DNA of 64,000 nt from Taibaiella koreensis (GCF_003545715.1 NZ_QVNU01000006.1:186001-250000); one strand, 5' to 3'. Shown: positions 25,274 to 34,349, numbered from the stretch's first letter. The notes: a model not told the origin generated them from the sequence alone. Numbers and translations: made by a program.

Positions 25274-27223
25274 ATGCGTGTCCTTTTTTCTATCGCTGTC
25301 GGTGTAAGTTCCGTACTCACGGTCCTTTCCGTTAATGCGCAAACCTTGTTTACTTATGGTCCCAATGCAGTGAGCAAAGAGGAATTCCTGAGAGTGTACC
25401 AAAAGAACAACGTACAAAAGAAGCCTGATTTCAGCGCTAAATCCGTTAATGAGTATGTAGATCTCTATTCCTTGTTCCGGATGAAGGTAAAGGAAGCCGA
25501 GCAGATACACCTCGACACTACCGCTGCCGTACGCGGCGAGCTAAGCAACTACAAAGGCCAGCTGGCCCGCACCTATCTCTCCGACAAGGAAGTAACGAAA
25601 GGCCTGGTAAAGCAGGCCTACGACCGCATGAAGGAGGAGGTGAAAGTGGCGCATATATTGGTCGCCGTGCGACCTACCGATGATTCCACCCGTGCCTACC
25701 ACGAGATTGACAGCATATACAATGCTATCGTGTCCAAGAAAGCCGATTTCGCGGAAATGGCCAAACAATATTCTGAAGATAAAGGTTCCGGCGCCAAGGG
25801 CGGCGACATAGGCTTCATTACTGCCCTACAGGTCGTTTATCCTTTTGAAAATGCAGCCTATAATACACCTGTAGGCCAGGTATCCAAACCTTTCCGTACC
25901 CAATTCGGCTTTCATATCCTTAAGGTTGAGGAGCGCCGGAAGAACAGCGGCCAGGTGCAGGTAGCGCAGATCATGGTGGCTACACCCAAATCCAAGGGCG
26001 CAGAGGGCGTTATCGACGCCCGCAAGAAGATTGCCGAAGTGCAGGGCCTGCTGAAAAGCGGGAAGGCATTTGATCAGCTGGCAAAAGAATACTCCGAAGA
26101 TAAATTTTCCAAAGACAACGGTGGTCTTATGGAGCCCTTTGGCGTGGGTAAGCTAATGCCCGAATTTGAATCTGCCGCTTTTGCCCTGAAGAAGCCGGGT
26201 GATCTGTCGGAGCCGATCCAGACCGAATATGGTATCCACCTGGTCAAGCTGGTGAAAAAGATCCCTTTGCAACCCTTCGACAGCCTGCAGGACTATATTA
26301 CCCGCCGTGTCGACAACGATAGCCGGGCTGCTGTAGCCAAGGAAGCCTACCAGGTCAGGATCAAAAAACAATTCGGATTCAAAGAGTACCCCGAGCACCT
26401 TGACAAGCTGGTAAACGACATTGTGGCCGGTACCGAAGGCACCAAGGAATTCAAACCTGAGGATTATAAATCAAGTACGGAAACCTTATTTGAGCTGGGC
26501 GGAAAGAAATATACTCAATATAATTTCGCCACCTATGCCGGCGGCTATATACGCGGCAATATCGTAGGCAATAAGAAAGCAACCCTTGGCGATCTGTACA
26601 AGATGTACCAGAATTCCGTTCTGAACGATCTGCAGCAGGAAGACCTGGAAAAATCGAATGTAGAATACCGCAACCTGGTTACCGAATACCGCGACGGCAT
26701 CCTGCTGTTTGATCTGATGGATAAAAATGTATGGAGCAAGGCGTCGAAAGATACTGTGGGTCTCGCCGGCTTCTACAAAGAACACCAGGATAAATACCAA
26801 TGGCAACCCGGCTTTGAAGGGACTATATACCAGGCAGCAAATGAGGCCGACCTGTTAAAGCTCCAGGCAGCGATCAATAAAGGCACCGCCGCGTCGGATG
26901 CTGTAGAGCAGATCAATACGGCCGATAACCCTTCCAGGATCAGTCAGCAAACCGGTAGGTTTGAGTTTAGCCGCTTCCATGCCGACGCCGATGCCTTCCC
27001 CCAGGAAAAGCCGAGCAAGATCTTCAAAAACGAAGATGGCACCTATACCATGGCCATGACTTTCAAACGCTATCCCAAAGCAGAATCCAAGTCTCTTGAC
27101 GAAGCCAGGGGTTTTGTTGTAGCCGATTACCAGGATTACCTGGAAAAAAGCTGGAACCAGGAGCTGAGAAGCCGCTACCCGGTAAAAGTGGATGAAAAGA
27201 CCATGAAGACGATCGTTAAGTAA
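25274..27223 (+). CDS. periplasmic peptidylprolyl isomerase with two parvulin domains
   Basis: This 649-residue SurA/PpiD-like foldase has a signal peptide ending near VNAQ. An N-terminal helical region (about 25-115) is followed by two PpiC rotamase domains: the first with VKVAHILVAV and GAKGGDIGFI, the second with VQVAQIMVAT and FSKDNGGLMEPFGVGKLMPEFE. The long C-terminal region (about 345-649) is mainly helical and may chaperone outer-membrane proteins. It likely catalyses prolyl isomerisation during envelope protein folding. It is monocistronic, with a strong terminator 40 bp downstream. Confidence 0.9.
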   Translation: MRVLFSIAVGVSSVLTVLSVNAQTLFTYGPNAVSKEEFLRVYQKNNVQKKPDFSAKSVNEYVDLYSLFRMKVKEAEQIHLDTTAAVRGELSNYKGQLARTYLSDKEVTKGLVKQAYDRMKEEVKVAHILVAVRPTDDSTRAYHEIDSIYNAIVSKKADFAEMAKQYSEDKGSGAKGGDIGFITALQVVYPFENAAYNTPVGQVSKPFRTQFGFHILKVEERRKNSGQVQVAQIMVATPKSKGAEGVIDARKKIAEVQGLLKSGKAFDQLAKEYSEDKFSKDNGGLMEPFGVGKLMPEFESAAFALKKPGDLSEPIQTEYGIHLVKLVKKIPLQPFDSLQDYITRRVDNDSRAAVAKEAYQVRIKKQFGFKEYPEHLDKLVNDIVAGTEGTKEFKPEDYKSSTETLFELGGKKYTQYNFATYAGGYIRGNIVGNKKATLGDLYKMYQNSVLNDLQQEDLEKSNVEYRNLVTEYRDGILLFDLMDKNVWSKASKDTVGLAGFYKEHQDKYQWQPGFEGTIYQAANEADLLKLQAAINKGTAASDAVEQINTADNPSRISQQTGRFEFSRFHADADAFPQEKPSKIFKNEDGTYTMAMTFKRYPKAESKSLDEARGFVVADYQDYLEKSWNQELRSRYPVKVDEKTMKTIVK

Positions 27224-27262
27224 TTCCGAAGGGAATTCAAATGACATAGGAAACAGAAAGAG

Positions 27263-27293
27263 GCCGCCCCGGATTTTCCGGGGCGGCATTTTT
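27263..27293. terminator. terminator downstream of the parvulin gene
   Basis: GCCGCCCCGG (27263-27272) pairs with CCGGGGCGGC (27278-27287), loop ATTTT, followed by ATTTTT. It may also serve the small convergent lipoprotein gene. Confidence 0.88.
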
Positions 27294-27310
27294 ACTATAG
27301 GAATGCGAGG

Positions 27311-27418
27311 CTATCGCAATACTTCTACTTTCACAATCCTGAAACCGTTGCCTCGTGGCCCGCAGCCGGGGTTGACGACCAGGGATAAGCATGCCATAAG
27401 GAGAATGATTTTTCTCAT
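27311..27418 (-). CDS. possible very small lipoprotein
   Basis: A 35-codon frame, MRKIILLMACLSLVV followed by N-P-G-C, has the charge, hydrophobic core and Cys of a lipoprotein signal peptide and a mature part of only about 17 residues (C-G-P-R-G-N-G-F-R-I-V-K-V-E-V-L-R). The -3 to -1 residues are not a classical lipobox. It ends just before a bidirectional terminator, which favours a real gene. It could be noise. Confidence 0.35.
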   Translation of the reverse strand: MRKIILLMACLSLVVNPGCGPRGNGFRIVKVEVLR

Positions 27419-27695
27419 GTTCCGGATGTAGCATCTATCAATACCGGAAAATAAAAGGACAATAAATAATTCATATTTCCCGCCTCCATATACCTGGTTA
27501 ATATTAAAATTCTTACCTATTCTCAAGTAAGCAGATAAATAGCCAGGGCAAATTATTTTCTTGTCCAGAGACGTTATCCTACATAAGGCCTCTCCAGATC
27601 ACACCTTTCGTTACTGTGAACTTTATATAAAGAAATTATGAACACGACCTTCTGCCGGGGAATTCTGAATATTTTCGTAGCTTATATCGTAAGCC

Positions 27696-28580
27696 ATGCA
27701 GGTACAACCAATCGACCGCGTGAAGGAGATCAGTCCTGCCGATTTCCGCGAGCGTTACCTTATCCCGGCCAGGCCGGTCATTATCGAAACGCTTTCCCAC
27801 CAATGGGCGGCATACGAAAAGTGGACATGGGATTATTTTAAGTCCCTGGCAGGTGCCGTGGACGTACCGGTGTACAATAACAGCAGGGCCGGCGCTAAGG
27901 TGCTGGTCAATGGCGGCGACGATACCATGGCCTTTGGCGACTATATCGATATGATCAGGCAGGGACCGTCGGAGTGGCGCATTTTCCTGTTTAACTTATT
28001 CAAGCACGCGCCACAGCTAAAAGAAGACTTCCGGTTTCCCGGCCATTTGCTTAAAGGGTTCCTGCGCTCCTTTCCTATGCTCTTCGTGGGCGGTGCTGGC
28101 TCTATTGCCCATATGCACTACGATATTGACCTGGCACACATTTTCCATACCCAGTTTATCGGAAGAAAACGCATACTGCTGCTCGACAATGAGCAGTCCA
28201 GCCTTATCTACCGCATGCCCGGTACGGTGGAAAGCGCTGCCAGCTTTGTCAACTGGCAGGAGGGGCTGGATACCGAACAGTTTCCGGCGCTGGCACTGGC
28301 CAGGGGCTACACTGCTGTACTGGAACACGGCGATACGCTCTTTATGCCAAGCGGCTACTGGCATCATATGGAATACCTCGAAAGCGGCTGTGCCATGAGC
28401 CTGAGGGCAATGCCCGAAACGATTGCGGGCAAGCTTAACGGCCTCTATCACCTGGTAGGCCTCCGCAATTTCAACAACATGATGATAAGACTACGTCCCC
28501 AATGGTGGTACCAATACAAACGCCGCTCGGCGAAGGTAACGGCCGAAAGGACCGTGGAACGGCTGAAGCGTCGGAACTGA
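27696..28580 (+). CDS. cupin-like JmjC-fold protein
   Basis: This 294-residue cytoplasmic protein is of the cupin_8 / JmjC hydroxylase type. The N-terminal half contains RPVIIET and WTWDYF; the iron-binding facial triad can be read from HMHYDID (His-x-Asp) and the downstream FMPSGYWHHMEY (His). Such proteins are Fe(II)/2-oxoglutarate oxygenases that hydroxylate protein or small-molecule substrates. The C-terminus is helical and basic. It is followed by a GNAT gene with its own promoter box. Confidence 0.75.
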   Translation: MQVQPIDRVKEISPADFRERYLIPARPVIIETLSHQWAAYEKWTWDYFKSLAGAVDVPVYNNSRAGAKVLVNGGDDTMAFGDYIDMIRQGPSEWRIFLFNLFKHAPQLKEDFRFPGHLLKGFLRSFPMLFVGGAGSIAHMHYDIDLAHIFHTQFIGRKRILLLDNEQSSLIYRMPGTVESAASFVNWQEGLDTEQFPALALARGYTAVLEHGDTLFMPSGYWHHMEYLESGCAMSLRAMPETIAGKLNGLYHLVGLRNFNNMMIRLRPQWWYQYKRRSAKVTAERTVERLKRRN

Positions 28581-28624
28581 CCGTCTGCAACAGGTTGTAA
28601 GATTACTACTTCTTCTTCACACCT

Positions 28625-28632
28625 TATCTTTG
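28625..28632 (+). promoter_or_regulatory. -7 box TATCTTTG of the GNAT gene
   Basis: This is a perfect TAnnTTTG ending 5 nt before ATG 28638, implying a leaderless transcript. Confidence 0.55.
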
Positions 28633-28637
28633 CGGAC

Positions 28638-29087
28638 ATGTTGACCATAGACATTCCCACTATCGCCGAATATCCGCAACTGGTGCTCCTCTGGGAGTCG
28701 TCTGTGCGGGCGACCCATCATTTTCTTAAAGAAGAAGATATTCTTTTTTACAAGGAACAACTGGCTGCCCATTACCTGCACCTGGTACAGCTCAGCTGTG
28801 CGCGCGATGAGCATGGCGCTATCCTCGGATTTTCCGGCGTTGCAGAAGGGAACCTCGAGATGCTGTTCGTCTCTGCCGAAGCCCGTGGTAAAGGCGTTGG
28901 CAAATTGCTCCTGGCATACGCGACAAATAAACAAGGCGTGACCAAAGTAGATGTGAACGAAGAGAATGAGCAGGCTTTCGGTTTTTACCAGCATGCAGGT
29001 TTTACCGTAACAGGCCGCTCAGAATACGATGGGCAAGGCAAGCCCTACCCTATATTGCACATGGAACGATTGCCGGCTGCGGAATAA
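28638..29087 (+). CDS. GNAT family N-acetyltransferase
   Basis: This is a 149-residue single GNAT domain. The acetyl-CoA-binding region is LEMLFVSAEARGKGVGKLLLAYA (R/Q-x-x-G-x-G/A form R-G-K-G-V-G-K) at about 74-96, followed by VTKVDVNEENEQAFGFYQHAGFTVTGR, the canonical motif B. The substrate cannot be inferred. The TATCTTTG box 5 nt upstream suggests a leaderless transcript. Confidence 0.88.
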   Translation: MLTIDIPTIAEYPQLVLLWESSVRATHHFLKEEDILFYKEQLAAHYLHLVQLSCARDEHGAILGFSGVAEGNLEMLFVSAEARGKGVGKLLLAYATNKQGVTKVDVNEENEQAFGFYQHAGFTVTGRSEYDGQGKPYPILHMERLPAAE

Positions 29088-29252
29088 AGTATCTGAAATT
29101 GGCTATCCGTATAAAGGAAACGTAGAATCATTCTGACCTCCTATACGGTTGCTCTAGAAGCATCATTCTACATGCCCTTTCGACGAGTTCAAGGGCACAG
29201 CTACAGGAGAGAAAGAAGAAGAATCTTCTCAGGTCCATGATCAGGTATAGCC

Positions 29253-29260
29253 TACATTTG
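29253..29260 (+). promoter_or_regulatory. -7 box TACATTTG of the Crp/Fnr gene
   Basis: This is a perfect TAnnTTTG ending 4 nt before ATG 29265, implying a leaderless transcript. Confidence 0.55.
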
Positions 29261-29264
29261 CTCT

Positions 29265-29837
29265 ATGGGAAATGCATTGATCGCCCTACTGCAGACCGGC
29301 AGAACCCTCACTGCTGCGGAAGAGCAGCTCATCTTATCTGCTTTTACAGAAAGGGAAGCCCGGCGCGACGAGGTCTTGTTTCCCGGCGACAAGGTCTGCC
29401 GCACGCTTTTCTTTATCGATAGCGGCGTGTTGCGCCTGGGACGCACCGACGACAAGGGCAACGATATCACTTATTTTTTCCTGAAAGAAGGGCAGTTCTG
29501 CACGATACTGAAAAGCTTCCAGGACGGCATTATCGCAGAAGAACAGATCATTGCCGCATCTGAGGTTCGCCTGCGTTCGGTTACACGCATCGCACTGGAT
29601 ACGCTGTACGAGCAGCTTCCCTGGCTGCGGCACACGCTGGAACAGCTATTGCAGCGGCAGCTTATGGAAAAGATCGATCTGCGCAACCGTTTTCTGGAGC
29701 GCGATGCGCCGGGCAATTACCAGGCCCTGCTGGAACAGGTGCCCGGCATTCTCCTGCACGTTTCCTTAAAAGATATTGCCTCCTATCTCGGCATTACGCC
29801 ACAATCGCTAAGCCGGTTGCGCAAAAACCTGCTTTGA
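29265..29837 (+). CDS. Crp/Fnr family transcriptional regulator
   Basis: This 190-residue protein has a cyclic-nucleotide-binding-like beta-barrel (about 20-110; KVCRTLFFIDSGVLRLG and DITYFFLKEGQFCTILKSF) and a C-terminal winged helix with VSLKDIASYLGITPQSLSRLRKNLL. This short form is abundant in Bacteroidota and usually lacks the cAMP-contact residues. It lies 69 bp upstream of an SDR gene on the same strand and may regulate it. A -7 box sits 4 nt upstream of the start. Confidence 0.88.
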   Translation: MGNALIALLQTGRTLTAAEEQLILSAFTEREARRDEVLFPGDKVCRTLFFIDSGVLRLGRTDDKGNDITYFFLKEGQFCTILKSFQDGIIAEEQIIAASEVRLRSVTRIALDTLYEQLPWLRHTLEQLLQRQLMEKIDLRNRFLERDAPGNYQALLEQVPGILLHVSLKDIASYLGITPQSLSRLRKNLL

Positions 29838-29880
29838 TCATTTTTTACCCTAGGATAAGTCCCCATCCGGCGCGTCAATA

Positions 29881-29888
29881 TAGCTTTG
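29881..29888 (+). promoter_or_regulatory. -7 box TAGCTTTG of the SDR gene
   Basis: This is a consensus TAnnTTTG, 18 nt before ATG 29907. An in-frame TTG at 29886 lies inside it and is not the start. Confidence 0.5.
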
Positions 29889-29906
29889 CCCTCTAAAAAA
29901 GACAAA

Positions 29907-30650
29907 ATGGAAAGCATTAATCATCGAAGCGGGTCTATGGAAGGCAAAAGGGTAATGATCCTCGGCGGCAGTACAGGCATAGGGTTGGCCACCGCCAAAG
30001 CCGCAGCTGCAGCAGGCGCAGCCGTTTGTATTGTCTCAGGTAACCCGCAACGGATGGCAGCCGCCTTACAACAGCTCCCCGAAGACACGGAAGGGCATGT
30101 AGTGAATCTCTCGGAAACCGCTCAGATCAGGGACTTCTTTGCGTCATCGGGCCGCTTCGACCACATGGTCTATTCAGCCGGGGAACCGCTCAGTCTCAGT
30201 TCTATCGCCGAAACGGATATCGAACAGGCCCGCAATTTTTTCAATATACGTTACTGGGGCGCCTTTGCGGCCGTCAAATATGCTGCGCCACAGATCAGGA
30301 CCGGCGGCTCCGTCAATTTGACCGGCGGCACTGCTGCACAGCGGCCGGGCAGCGGCTGGAGCATTGCAGCCAGCATCTGCGGCGCTATGGAAGGGCTTAC
30401 CCGCGCGCTCGCCGCCGAGCTGGCGCCTATAAGGGTTAATAGCGTGGTGCCGGCTGTGATCCAGACCGGCTTATGGCGTGATATGCCTGAGGCCGATCGT
30501 GAAGCGTTGTATCAATCGGTAGCGGAAAGCTACCTGGTAAGGCGTGCCGGCCAGGCCGAAGATGTAGCCCAGGCGCATCTTTACCTGATGCAGCAGTCCT
30601 TCACCACCGGGCAAAACCTGGTGGTCGACGGCGGTGCTTTGCTTGTATAG
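29907..30650 (+). CDS. short-chain dehydrogenase/reductase with atypical active site
   Basis: This 247-residue Rossmann-fold protein has a cofactor loop GGSTGIG (TGxxxGIG type), an SAG in place of NAG, and the C-terminal ELAPIRVNSVVP signature. The region that should hold the catalytic Y-x3-K reads SGWSIAASICGAMEGL, so Tyr and Lys are replaced, by my alignment with Ala and Cys. A subfamily with this replacement exists in other bacteria. The protein may be a binder or a reductase with altered chemistry. It is preceded by a Crp/Fnr gene and followed by a strong terminator. Confidence 0.85.
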   Translation: MESINHRSGSMEGKRVMILGGSTGIGLATAKAAAAAGAAVCIVSGNPQRMAAALQQLPEDTEGHVVNLSETAQIRDFFASSGRFDHMVYSAGEPLSLSSIAETDIEQARNFFNIRYWGAFAAVKYAAPQIRTGGSVNLTGGTAAQRPGSGWSIAASICGAMEGLTRALAAELAPIRVNSVVPAVIQTGLWRDMPEADREALYQSVAESYLVRRAGQAEDVAQAHLYLMQQSFTTGQNLVVDGGALLV

Positions 30651-30658
30651 CCGCCCAA

Positions 30659-30701
30659 AAAAGAAGAGACTACCTCTTTTGGGGAGATAGTCTCTTCTTT
30701 T
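30659..30701. terminator. bidirectional terminator
   Basis: AAAAGAAGAGACTA (30659-30672) pairs with TAGTCTCTTCTTTT (30688-30701), 14 bp. It is shared by the SDR gene and the convergent small basic protein gene. Confidence 0.88.
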
Positions 30702-30758
30702 AAGATCAGATGCTTTTCTTTATGAGAACAGGATACCTGCTTCCGGAGCAATCTTCGT

Positions 30759-30911
30759 CTATGCGTAAAATGCTTTCTTGGGGTTGGCGATAGCATAGGC
30801 TGCTGCCGCCGACGAGGCTTTGGCATTGTCAACAGCTTTCTTGTATACCCTTCCGGTCACTGCATCCTTAAAACGGGAAAGCTTCGGCTTTTTCTTGTTA
30901 CCTTTTGACAT
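30759..30911 (-). CDS. small basic Ala/Lys-rich protein
   Basis: This is a 50-residue protein starting MSKGNKKKPKLSRFKD, with an Ala-rich helix (ASSAAAAYAIANPKK) and a high Lys content. No signal peptide. Composition suggests nucleic acid binding, but I recognise no family. ATG 30911 is chosen because codons further upstream show no protein-like composition. A strong shared terminator about 60 bp past the stop supports a transcribed gene. Confidence 0.5.
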   Translation of the reverse strand: MSKGNKKKPKLSRFKDAVTGRVYKKAVDNAKASSAAAAYAIANPKKAFYA

Positions 30912-31039
30912 ATTATATATATTTCGGTGAAGGTAGTCTTTTGAAATGTAGCAATGATATTTATATATTCCTGCACTGTAACCCTCCCCGGACAAAACGG
31001 CATGACACGCAATTCTTGATCTGCCTTGATTTCCCAATA

Positions 31040-31079
31040 ACCAATAGCCTTTCTACTGATCAGCAGAAAGGCTATTGGT
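31040..31079. other. 15-bp stem-loop downstream of the MFS gene
   Basis: ACCAATAGCCTTTCT (31040-31054) pairs perfectly with AGAAAGGCTATTGGT (31065-31079), loop 10 nt. There is no T-tract on either strand, so it may be a 3' end stabiliser or Rho-assisted end. Confidence 0.5.
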
Positions 31080-31105
31080 ACCGTAAAAATAGGTTCAAAA
31101 GAACA

Positions 31106-32386
31106 TCAGTGCATTGGCGTGCCACCTGCATCTCCTCCGCCTTCGATCACTTCAAGCAATTCAGGCCGCTCTTTCTTTTCCCGGTTCAGCACCCTATTGG
31201 TAATGACGACACTAAGGAGCATACATACGGCGCCGATCAGGAAGTGAATGCCAGGGAAGTAGAACGGTGCTTTATTGCTGGTAAAATAAGAAAAGGTACT
31301 ATTCATGATCAGCGGCCCTATAACCGTGGTAAGGCTCATAAGACTGGTAAGCGCACCTTGCAGCTCACCTTGCTGATTGGCCGGGACATGCCCCGAGATC
31401 ACCGACTGGAGCGAAGGGCCGCAGATCCCGCCCAGGCAGTAGGGAATAAGGAAAGCAAACATCATCCAGCTTTGGGTGGCAAAGGCAAAGAGCACGAGTC
31501 CCAGTGTATACAACAAAAGTCCGAGGTAAATGCTCTTTTCATTACCGAGACGGGGATTGACCACACGTGTAAGTCCTGCCTGCACAGCGCCAATGAGCAC
31601 ACCTACCACCGCAAGCGAAATGCCGACCATACCTTCGGTCCAGTGGAAACGATAAATGGTAAAGAAATTCCAGTTGCCTTGTACCGCCTGTGCTCCAAGG
31701 TAAATGAGGAAAAAGCTGAATGCCAGTCCGCCGATCTCAGGATGCCTGGTCAGGAACTTCAGGGAACCGAAGGGATTGGCCCTTTTCCATTCAAAGGGGC
31801 GGCGATGGGCTTTATCCAGCGATTCCGGCATAAAGAAATAACCATACAGGCAATTGACCAGGCACAGTACAGCTGCTGCATAAAAGGGCGCACGAATGCC
31901 CCATGTCGCCAGCAAAGCGCCCAGCGCAGGACCCAGCACGAAGCCCAGACCAAAGGCAGCGCCGATCATACCGAAATTCTTTGCCCGGGAAGTTTCGTCA
32001 GTGCTCACATCGGCGATATAGGCCGTGGCGGTCGTAAAGCTGGCTCCGGTAATGCCCGCAATCACACGGCCCAGGAATAGCCAGCCATAAGCAGGGGCAA
32101 GGGCAAGGATCACATAATCGATACCAAAGCCCAGCAGGGAAAGGAGCAGCACGGGCCGGCGTCCAAACCTGTCGCTCAGGTTGCCTATGACCGGCGCAAA
32201 CAGAAATTGAGTAATAGCGAATACTGATAGCAGCAGCGCACCATAGGTACTGGCCTGGTTGACGGGGATGCGCTTCAGCTGTGCGATCAGGTCGGCCATT
32301 ACCGGAATAATGAGGCCCCAACCCATAACGTCGATCAGGAGCGTGATGAAAATAAAGCCAATAGCAGCTTTTTTCGGAGTGTTCAT
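31106..32386 (-). CDS. MFS transporter, TetA-like drug exporter family
   Basis: This 426-residue inner-membrane protein has 12 predicted membrane segments. Motif A, GNLSDRFGRRPVLLLS, lies between TM2 and TM3, and TM1 has the family's LLIDVMGWGLIIPV. The pattern matches the TCR/Tet (DHA1) branch, which exports drugs by proton antiport, so multidrug efflux is likely but the substrate is unknown. ATG 32386 starts at a natural N-terminus; the open frame continues upstream with unrelated sequence. Confidence 0.88.
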   Translation of the reverse strand: MNTPKKAAIGFIFITLLIDVMGWGLIIPVMADLIAQLKRIPVNQASTYGALLLSVFAITQFLFAPVIGNLSDRFGRRPVLLLSLLGFGIDYVILALAPAYGWLFLGRVIAGITGASFTTATAYIADVSTDETSRAKNFGMIGAAFGLGFVLGPALGALLATWGIRAPFYAAAVLCLVNCLYGYFFMPESLDKAHRRPFEWKRANPFGSLKFLTRHPEIGGLAFSFFLIYLGAQAVQGNWNFFTIYRFHWTEGMVGISLAVVGVLIGAVQAGLTRVVNPRLGNEKSIYLGLLLYTLGLVLFAFATQSWMMFAFLIPYCLGGICGPSLQSVISGHVPANQQGELQGALTSLMSLTTVIGPLIMNSTFSYFTSNKAPFYFPGIHFLIGAVCMLLSVVITNRVLNREKKERPELLEVIEGGGDAGGTPMH

Positions 32387-32534
32387 AAAGCAGGTAAGTT
32401 GTAGAGGTTTATCGGAAGGGCCGGAATAAGCGCCGCAACCGGGTGCAAATTGCAACATTAATCCCGATTGTGAAGGGTGCGGTTGCGACAAATTGCAGGC
32501 TAGATACGACTTCAGGGAAATGAATGTTGTATGA

Positions 32535-33569
32535 CTACTTAAAATCGATCTTCGCTATCAGCCGGCCTTGAATGAAGTAATAGGCTTCATAAGAACGGCC
32601 TTCCAGGGATCTCACCTCTTCTACTACGACCTGGTCGGCCCGGCCCTTTGCCGCCAGCACATGTTTTTGCCGGTCGGGCGTCAATGCGTTCAACGGCAGG
32701 GTGTGCTCGTATTCCAGACCGTCGTTCCAGGAAAATTCGAAGGCGATCTTTGACCCTTGCCATTGGAGTGTGGCCTCCGTCCCTTTGTTTACGGGGTGAA
32801 AAGAGAAGTAAGCATTTTTCGAACGCATTAATTGCCCTCCGGATTGGTATAACATCAGCAAACCGGAAGCAACCATAGCCAGGTAGCCCATGCGCCGGAA
32901 CAGGGACTCACTCACGCGGGCCAGCCCCCGCTTCAATACCACAGCCGAGACAATACCGGCCAGGGCTACCGCCAGGCCGATGACGAACGCCTGTGCCGGT
33001 AACAGGCCAAAAGCGAGGTACAGGGCCAGCTTCACCAGGTGTAGCAACAGCTCGTTTGCTGCCCGCGTAGCCACAATCTCTTCCTTACTGAGACCATAGC
33101 GAAAATAAAAACGGTTAAAGATGAGACCTACCGCACCCGTCAGCCCGGAAAGGAACCCCGCAACGAGGCCTATGGCCAGGAGCGCCAGGCTATGTGGCCG
33201 GCTTCGCTGGACTATTCCCGCTTTTTTCCGGAAAAGAAAAGGTAAATTGCTTACCAGGAACAGGCCCATCAGCAGGCTCAGGTATACCGGATTGAGGTAC
33301 CGTAACAGCCAAGCGCCCAGCACTGCTGCGGGAATAGCGGCCGGCACAAAACGCCGTACGATGTAACCATCGACCGACCGGTAAAAAACCTTGAGCCGCG
33401 TTGCAGACGAAGAAAAGGTTCCCAATGAAAGCGCGGCCGGCACCTGGCCTGCCGGTAGCCATATCCCCAATACCGGCAAGAGCAGGAGCCCTGCGCCGCC
33501 ACCGCAGACTGCGCTAAGCATAAAAGCAAGCGTCGCTGTCAAAAAAACGAGCACGAAAACAGTAAACAT
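32535..33569 (-). CDS. TSUP (TauE/SafE) permease with a C-terminal soluble extension
   Basis: This 344-residue protein has about eight membrane helices (1-245), with the two related glycine-rich halves of TauE/SafE permeases (CGGGAGLLLLPVLG; GFLSGLTGAVGLIFNRF). Such proteins move sulfite, sulfonates or other organic anions. About 95 residues after the last helix (from NAYFSFHPVN) form a polar, strand-rich extension not usual for the family. It is divergent from the response-regulator gene, with 88 bp between the starts. Confidence 0.82.
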   Translation of the reverse strand: MFTVFVLVFLTATLAFMLSAVCGGGAGLLLLPVLGIWLPAGQVPAALSLGTFSSSATRLKVFYRSVDGYIVRRFVPAAIPAAVLGAWLLRYLNPVYLSLLMGLFLVSNLPFLFRKKAGIVQRSRPHSLALLAIGLVAGFLSGLTGAVGLIFNRFYFRYGLSKEEIVATRAANELLLHLVKLALYLAFGLLPAQAFVIGLAVALAGIVSAVVLKRGLARVSESLFRRMGYLAMVASGLLMLYQSGGQLMRSKNAYFSFHPVNKGTEATLQWQGSKIAFEFSWNDGLEYEHTLPLNALTPDRQKHVLAAKGRADQVVVEEVRSLEGRSYEAYYFIQGRLIAKIDFK

Positions 33570-33657
33570 AATGCAAGACTACCACCAGATTCTGTATACA
33601 TTCGGGAGTATTGCTTCTTCAGACAAAATCCAGAATTGATCACTTATTTTGCAGCTG

Positions 33658-34338
33658 ATGAAGGTCCTGATCATAGAAGACGAAAAAGAGCTGGCAGACA
33701 GCATCATACAATACCTCGATTCGGAGCAGTTCAGCTGCGATCTTGCCGGCGATTTCGATTCGGCTATGGAAAAGGTATACCTGAACGAATACTCCTGCAT
33801 CGTCCTGGATATTACCCTGCCGCGCGGAAATGGCCTTGACATCTTAAAAGCGCTGAAGCGGGAACAGAAAGAGGATGGCGTATTGATCATCAGCGCCAGA
33901 GACTCGCTGGAAGACAAGATCACCGGGCTGAAGCTGGGCGCCGACGACTATCTTGCCAAACCATTCCACCTCGCCGAGCTGGGTGCAAGGGTTGCGGCGA
34001 TCATTAGACGTAAATCTTTTGGTGGCAAAAGCCAGGTAGTCATCGACCACCTGATACTTGACCTCAACGACAGGACATTAAAGCATGATGGCGTCCCCAT
34101 AAGCCTGACCCGCAAGGAGTATGATCTGCTCTTGTATTTCGTCAGCAACAAGAACAAGGTGGTGACCAAAGAAGCCATAGTGGAGCACCTTTGGGGCGAA
34201 GAAGCAGAAATGGCCGGCAGCTATGACTTTATTTATTCCCATATCAAGAACCTAAGGAAAAAGCTGATGCAGGCCGGCTGTCCCGATTATATCAAAGCGG
34301 TATATGGCATGGGCTATAAATTTGCCATACCCCATTAA
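33658..34338 (+). CDS. OmpR-family response regulator
   Basis: This 226-residue protein has a receiver domain with D51 as phospho-acceptor in IVLDITLP, acidic residues at 8-9 and K101-like in LAKPFHL, and a C-terminal winged helix (DHLILDLNDRTLKHDGVPISLTRKEYDLL and YIKAVYGMGYKF). It is 11 bp upstream of the kinase gene and forms an operon with it. A TTG at 33649 is rejected because it lies in a TTATTTTG -7-like box 6 nt before ATG 33658. It probably controls the receptor and phosphatase genes downstream. Confidence 0.92.
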   Translation: MKVLIIEDEKELADSIIQYLDSEQFSCDLAGDFDSAMEKVYLNEYSCIVLDITLPRGNGLDILKALKREQKEDGVLIISARDSLEDKITGLKLGADDYLAKPFHLAELGARVAAIIRRKSFGGKSQVVIDHLILDLNDRTLKHDGVPISLTRKEYDLLLYFVSNKNKVVTKEAIVEHLWGEEAEMAGSYDFIYSHIKNLRKKLMQAGCPDYIKAVYGMGYKFAIPH

Positions 34339-34349
34339 TCCAGGCGTCT

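Noticed and set aside
29172-29197. 7-bp hairpin upstream of the Crp/Fnr gene as terminator of the GNAT gene
   Set aside because: Short stem, 11-nt loop and no T-tract.
31040-31079. Stem-loop as an intrinsic terminator of the MFS gene
   Set aside because: The stem is perfect, but there is no U-tract on either strand, so it is listed only as a stem-loop.
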